Assembly: GCA_003157055.1 (NCBI GenBank)
Contig: PMIG01000126.1
Coordinates: forward strand, 474 to 6,673
DNA: 6,200 nt
Reading direction: 5' to 3'
Origin: Bacteroidales bacterium
Lineage (GTDB): Bacteria; Bacteroidota; Bacteroidia; Bacteroidales; VadinHA17
Shown piece after piece: positions 5,614 through 6,200 of the stretch; positions within the stretch are counted from its first letter, which is position 1; the number at the start of each line of letters is the position of its first letter. The notes under the pieces were generated by a model. It saw only the letters and a program-made list of their open reading frames with translations. It did no database searches and was not told where the DNA came from. The translations under genes and the position numbers were made by a program.

Positions 5614-6200
5614 ATGTTAACAAGCTTTGGCATTATTAATTATCTCTCAGCACAATCAGGACCATGGTGGAAAGTGTTTTATGATTTCACTTCACTCACC
5701 AAAAATATTGACGCCAGTCTGCATAACACAATGTCGCCATTCTGGACAACTGTTACGGAATTGGTTATTGTCGGAGTTCTTTTCATTCTGTTTTATGCAG
5801 TCATCGGACTTTTCCTGGTTTATGCAGAAAGAAAAGTATGCGCATTCATTCAAAACAGGCTTGGACCGAACCGTATTGGTCCGTATGGGATATTTCAGAC
5901 AGTTGCCGACCTTATAAAACTTCTTTTCAAAGAGTTGATCCCAATCAAAAATGCAGATCATTTTCTGTTTAACCTGGCACCATACATTGTAATTATTGTG
6001 AATTTTATGGTTCTCGCTGCTATCCCGTATGCATTGGGACTGCATGCGATTGACTTAAATATTGGTATATTCTATGTCATTGCAGTTTCATCGATGAGTG
6101 TTATTGGAGTTCTTCTGGCCGGATGGTCAAGCATCAGTAAATATTCACTTTTAGGTGCAATGAGAAGCGGCGCCCAGATAGTAAGCTACGAGCTGTCAGT
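5614..6200 (+). CDS. nuoH: NADH-quinone oxidoreductase subunit H (membrane, partial; C-terminus outside window)
   Basis: NuoH is the membrane subunit that docks the peripheral arm and forms the entry of the quinone channel. The 195 visible residues run from ATG 5614 to the right edge without a stop. Hydrophobic helices lie at about 46-70, 119-142 and 150-170. The family block at 70-107 contains YAERKVCAFIQNRLGPNRIG and then QTVADLIKLLFKE. A further conserved part, GAMRSGAQIVSYE, is at 181-193. About 45 residues precede the first helix, longer than in E. coli NuoH. An internal ATG at 5731 (M40) would shorten this, but the upstream part reads as amphipathic coding sequence and is kept. The gene follows nuoD after a 50-bp spacer, so nuoEFG are missing from their usual place. 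Confidence 0.94.
   Translation, partial: MLTSFGIINYLSAQSGPWWKVFYDFTSLTKNIDASLHNTMSPFWTTVTELVIVGVLFILFYAVIGLFLVYAERKVCAFIQNRLGPNRIGPYGIFQTVADLIKLLFKELIPIKNADHFLFNLAPYIVIIVNFMVLAAIPYALGLHAIDLNIGIFYVIAVSSMSVIGVLLAGWSSISKYSLLGAMRSGAQIVSYELS

Noticed and set aside
5627..6045. Short open frames on both strands at 5627-5917 and 5692-6045
   Set aside because: They overlap the open nuoH frame, which has clear family motifs. Their own products show no conserved features.

Overview
The window holds two divergently transcribed gene clusters that meet at a 286-bp AT-rich intergenic region. The minus strand carries hdrC, hdrB and hdrA in transcription order (2763 down to 1). These encode a cytoplasmic heterodisulfide-reductase-type electron-transfer complex, and hdrA runs off the left edge. 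The plus strand carries nuoA, nuoB, nuoC, nuoD and nuoH (3050 to 6200), the start of a respiratory complex I operon, and nuoH runs off the right edge.

The organism is most likely a member of the Bacteroidota or a close relative, probably anaerobic. No gene has a convincing Shine-Dalgarno sequence and several starts follow A-rich leaders. A TAnnTTTG-type -7 element lies ahead of nuoA. nuoD is followed directly by nuoH, with no nuoE, nuoF or nuoG, a layout known from Bacteroidota complex I. The NuoD C-terminus (GSLDYVIPDIDR) also looks Bacteroidota-like to me. The taxon call is an inference from these traits and from memory of family sequences, not from a database search.

Functionally, HdrABC moves electrons through many [4Fe-4S] clusters, the FAD of HdrA and the two CCG-domain clusters of HdrB. 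In methanogens it performs flavin-based electron bifurcation that yields reduced ferredoxin. The complex I visible here has the quinone-module proteins (NuoB, C, D) and membrane proteins (NuoA, H) but no NADH-oxidising module in its usual place. It may therefore take electrons from ferredoxin or another low-potential carrier. An HdrABC placed back to back with such a complex suggests a shared low-potential electron pool. That link is a hypothesis based on gene position only.

The intergenic region (2764-3049) holds a candidate nuoA promoter, a perfect 17-bp inverted repeat (8-bp arms) just upstream of it, a 12-bp perfect palindrome, a T10-G-A8 tract and a small hairpin in the presumed hdrC leader. 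The 50-bp nuoD-nuoH spacer is purine-rich with three AAAGAC repeats. No RNA genes, CRISPR arrays, insertion sequences or clear terminators were seen.
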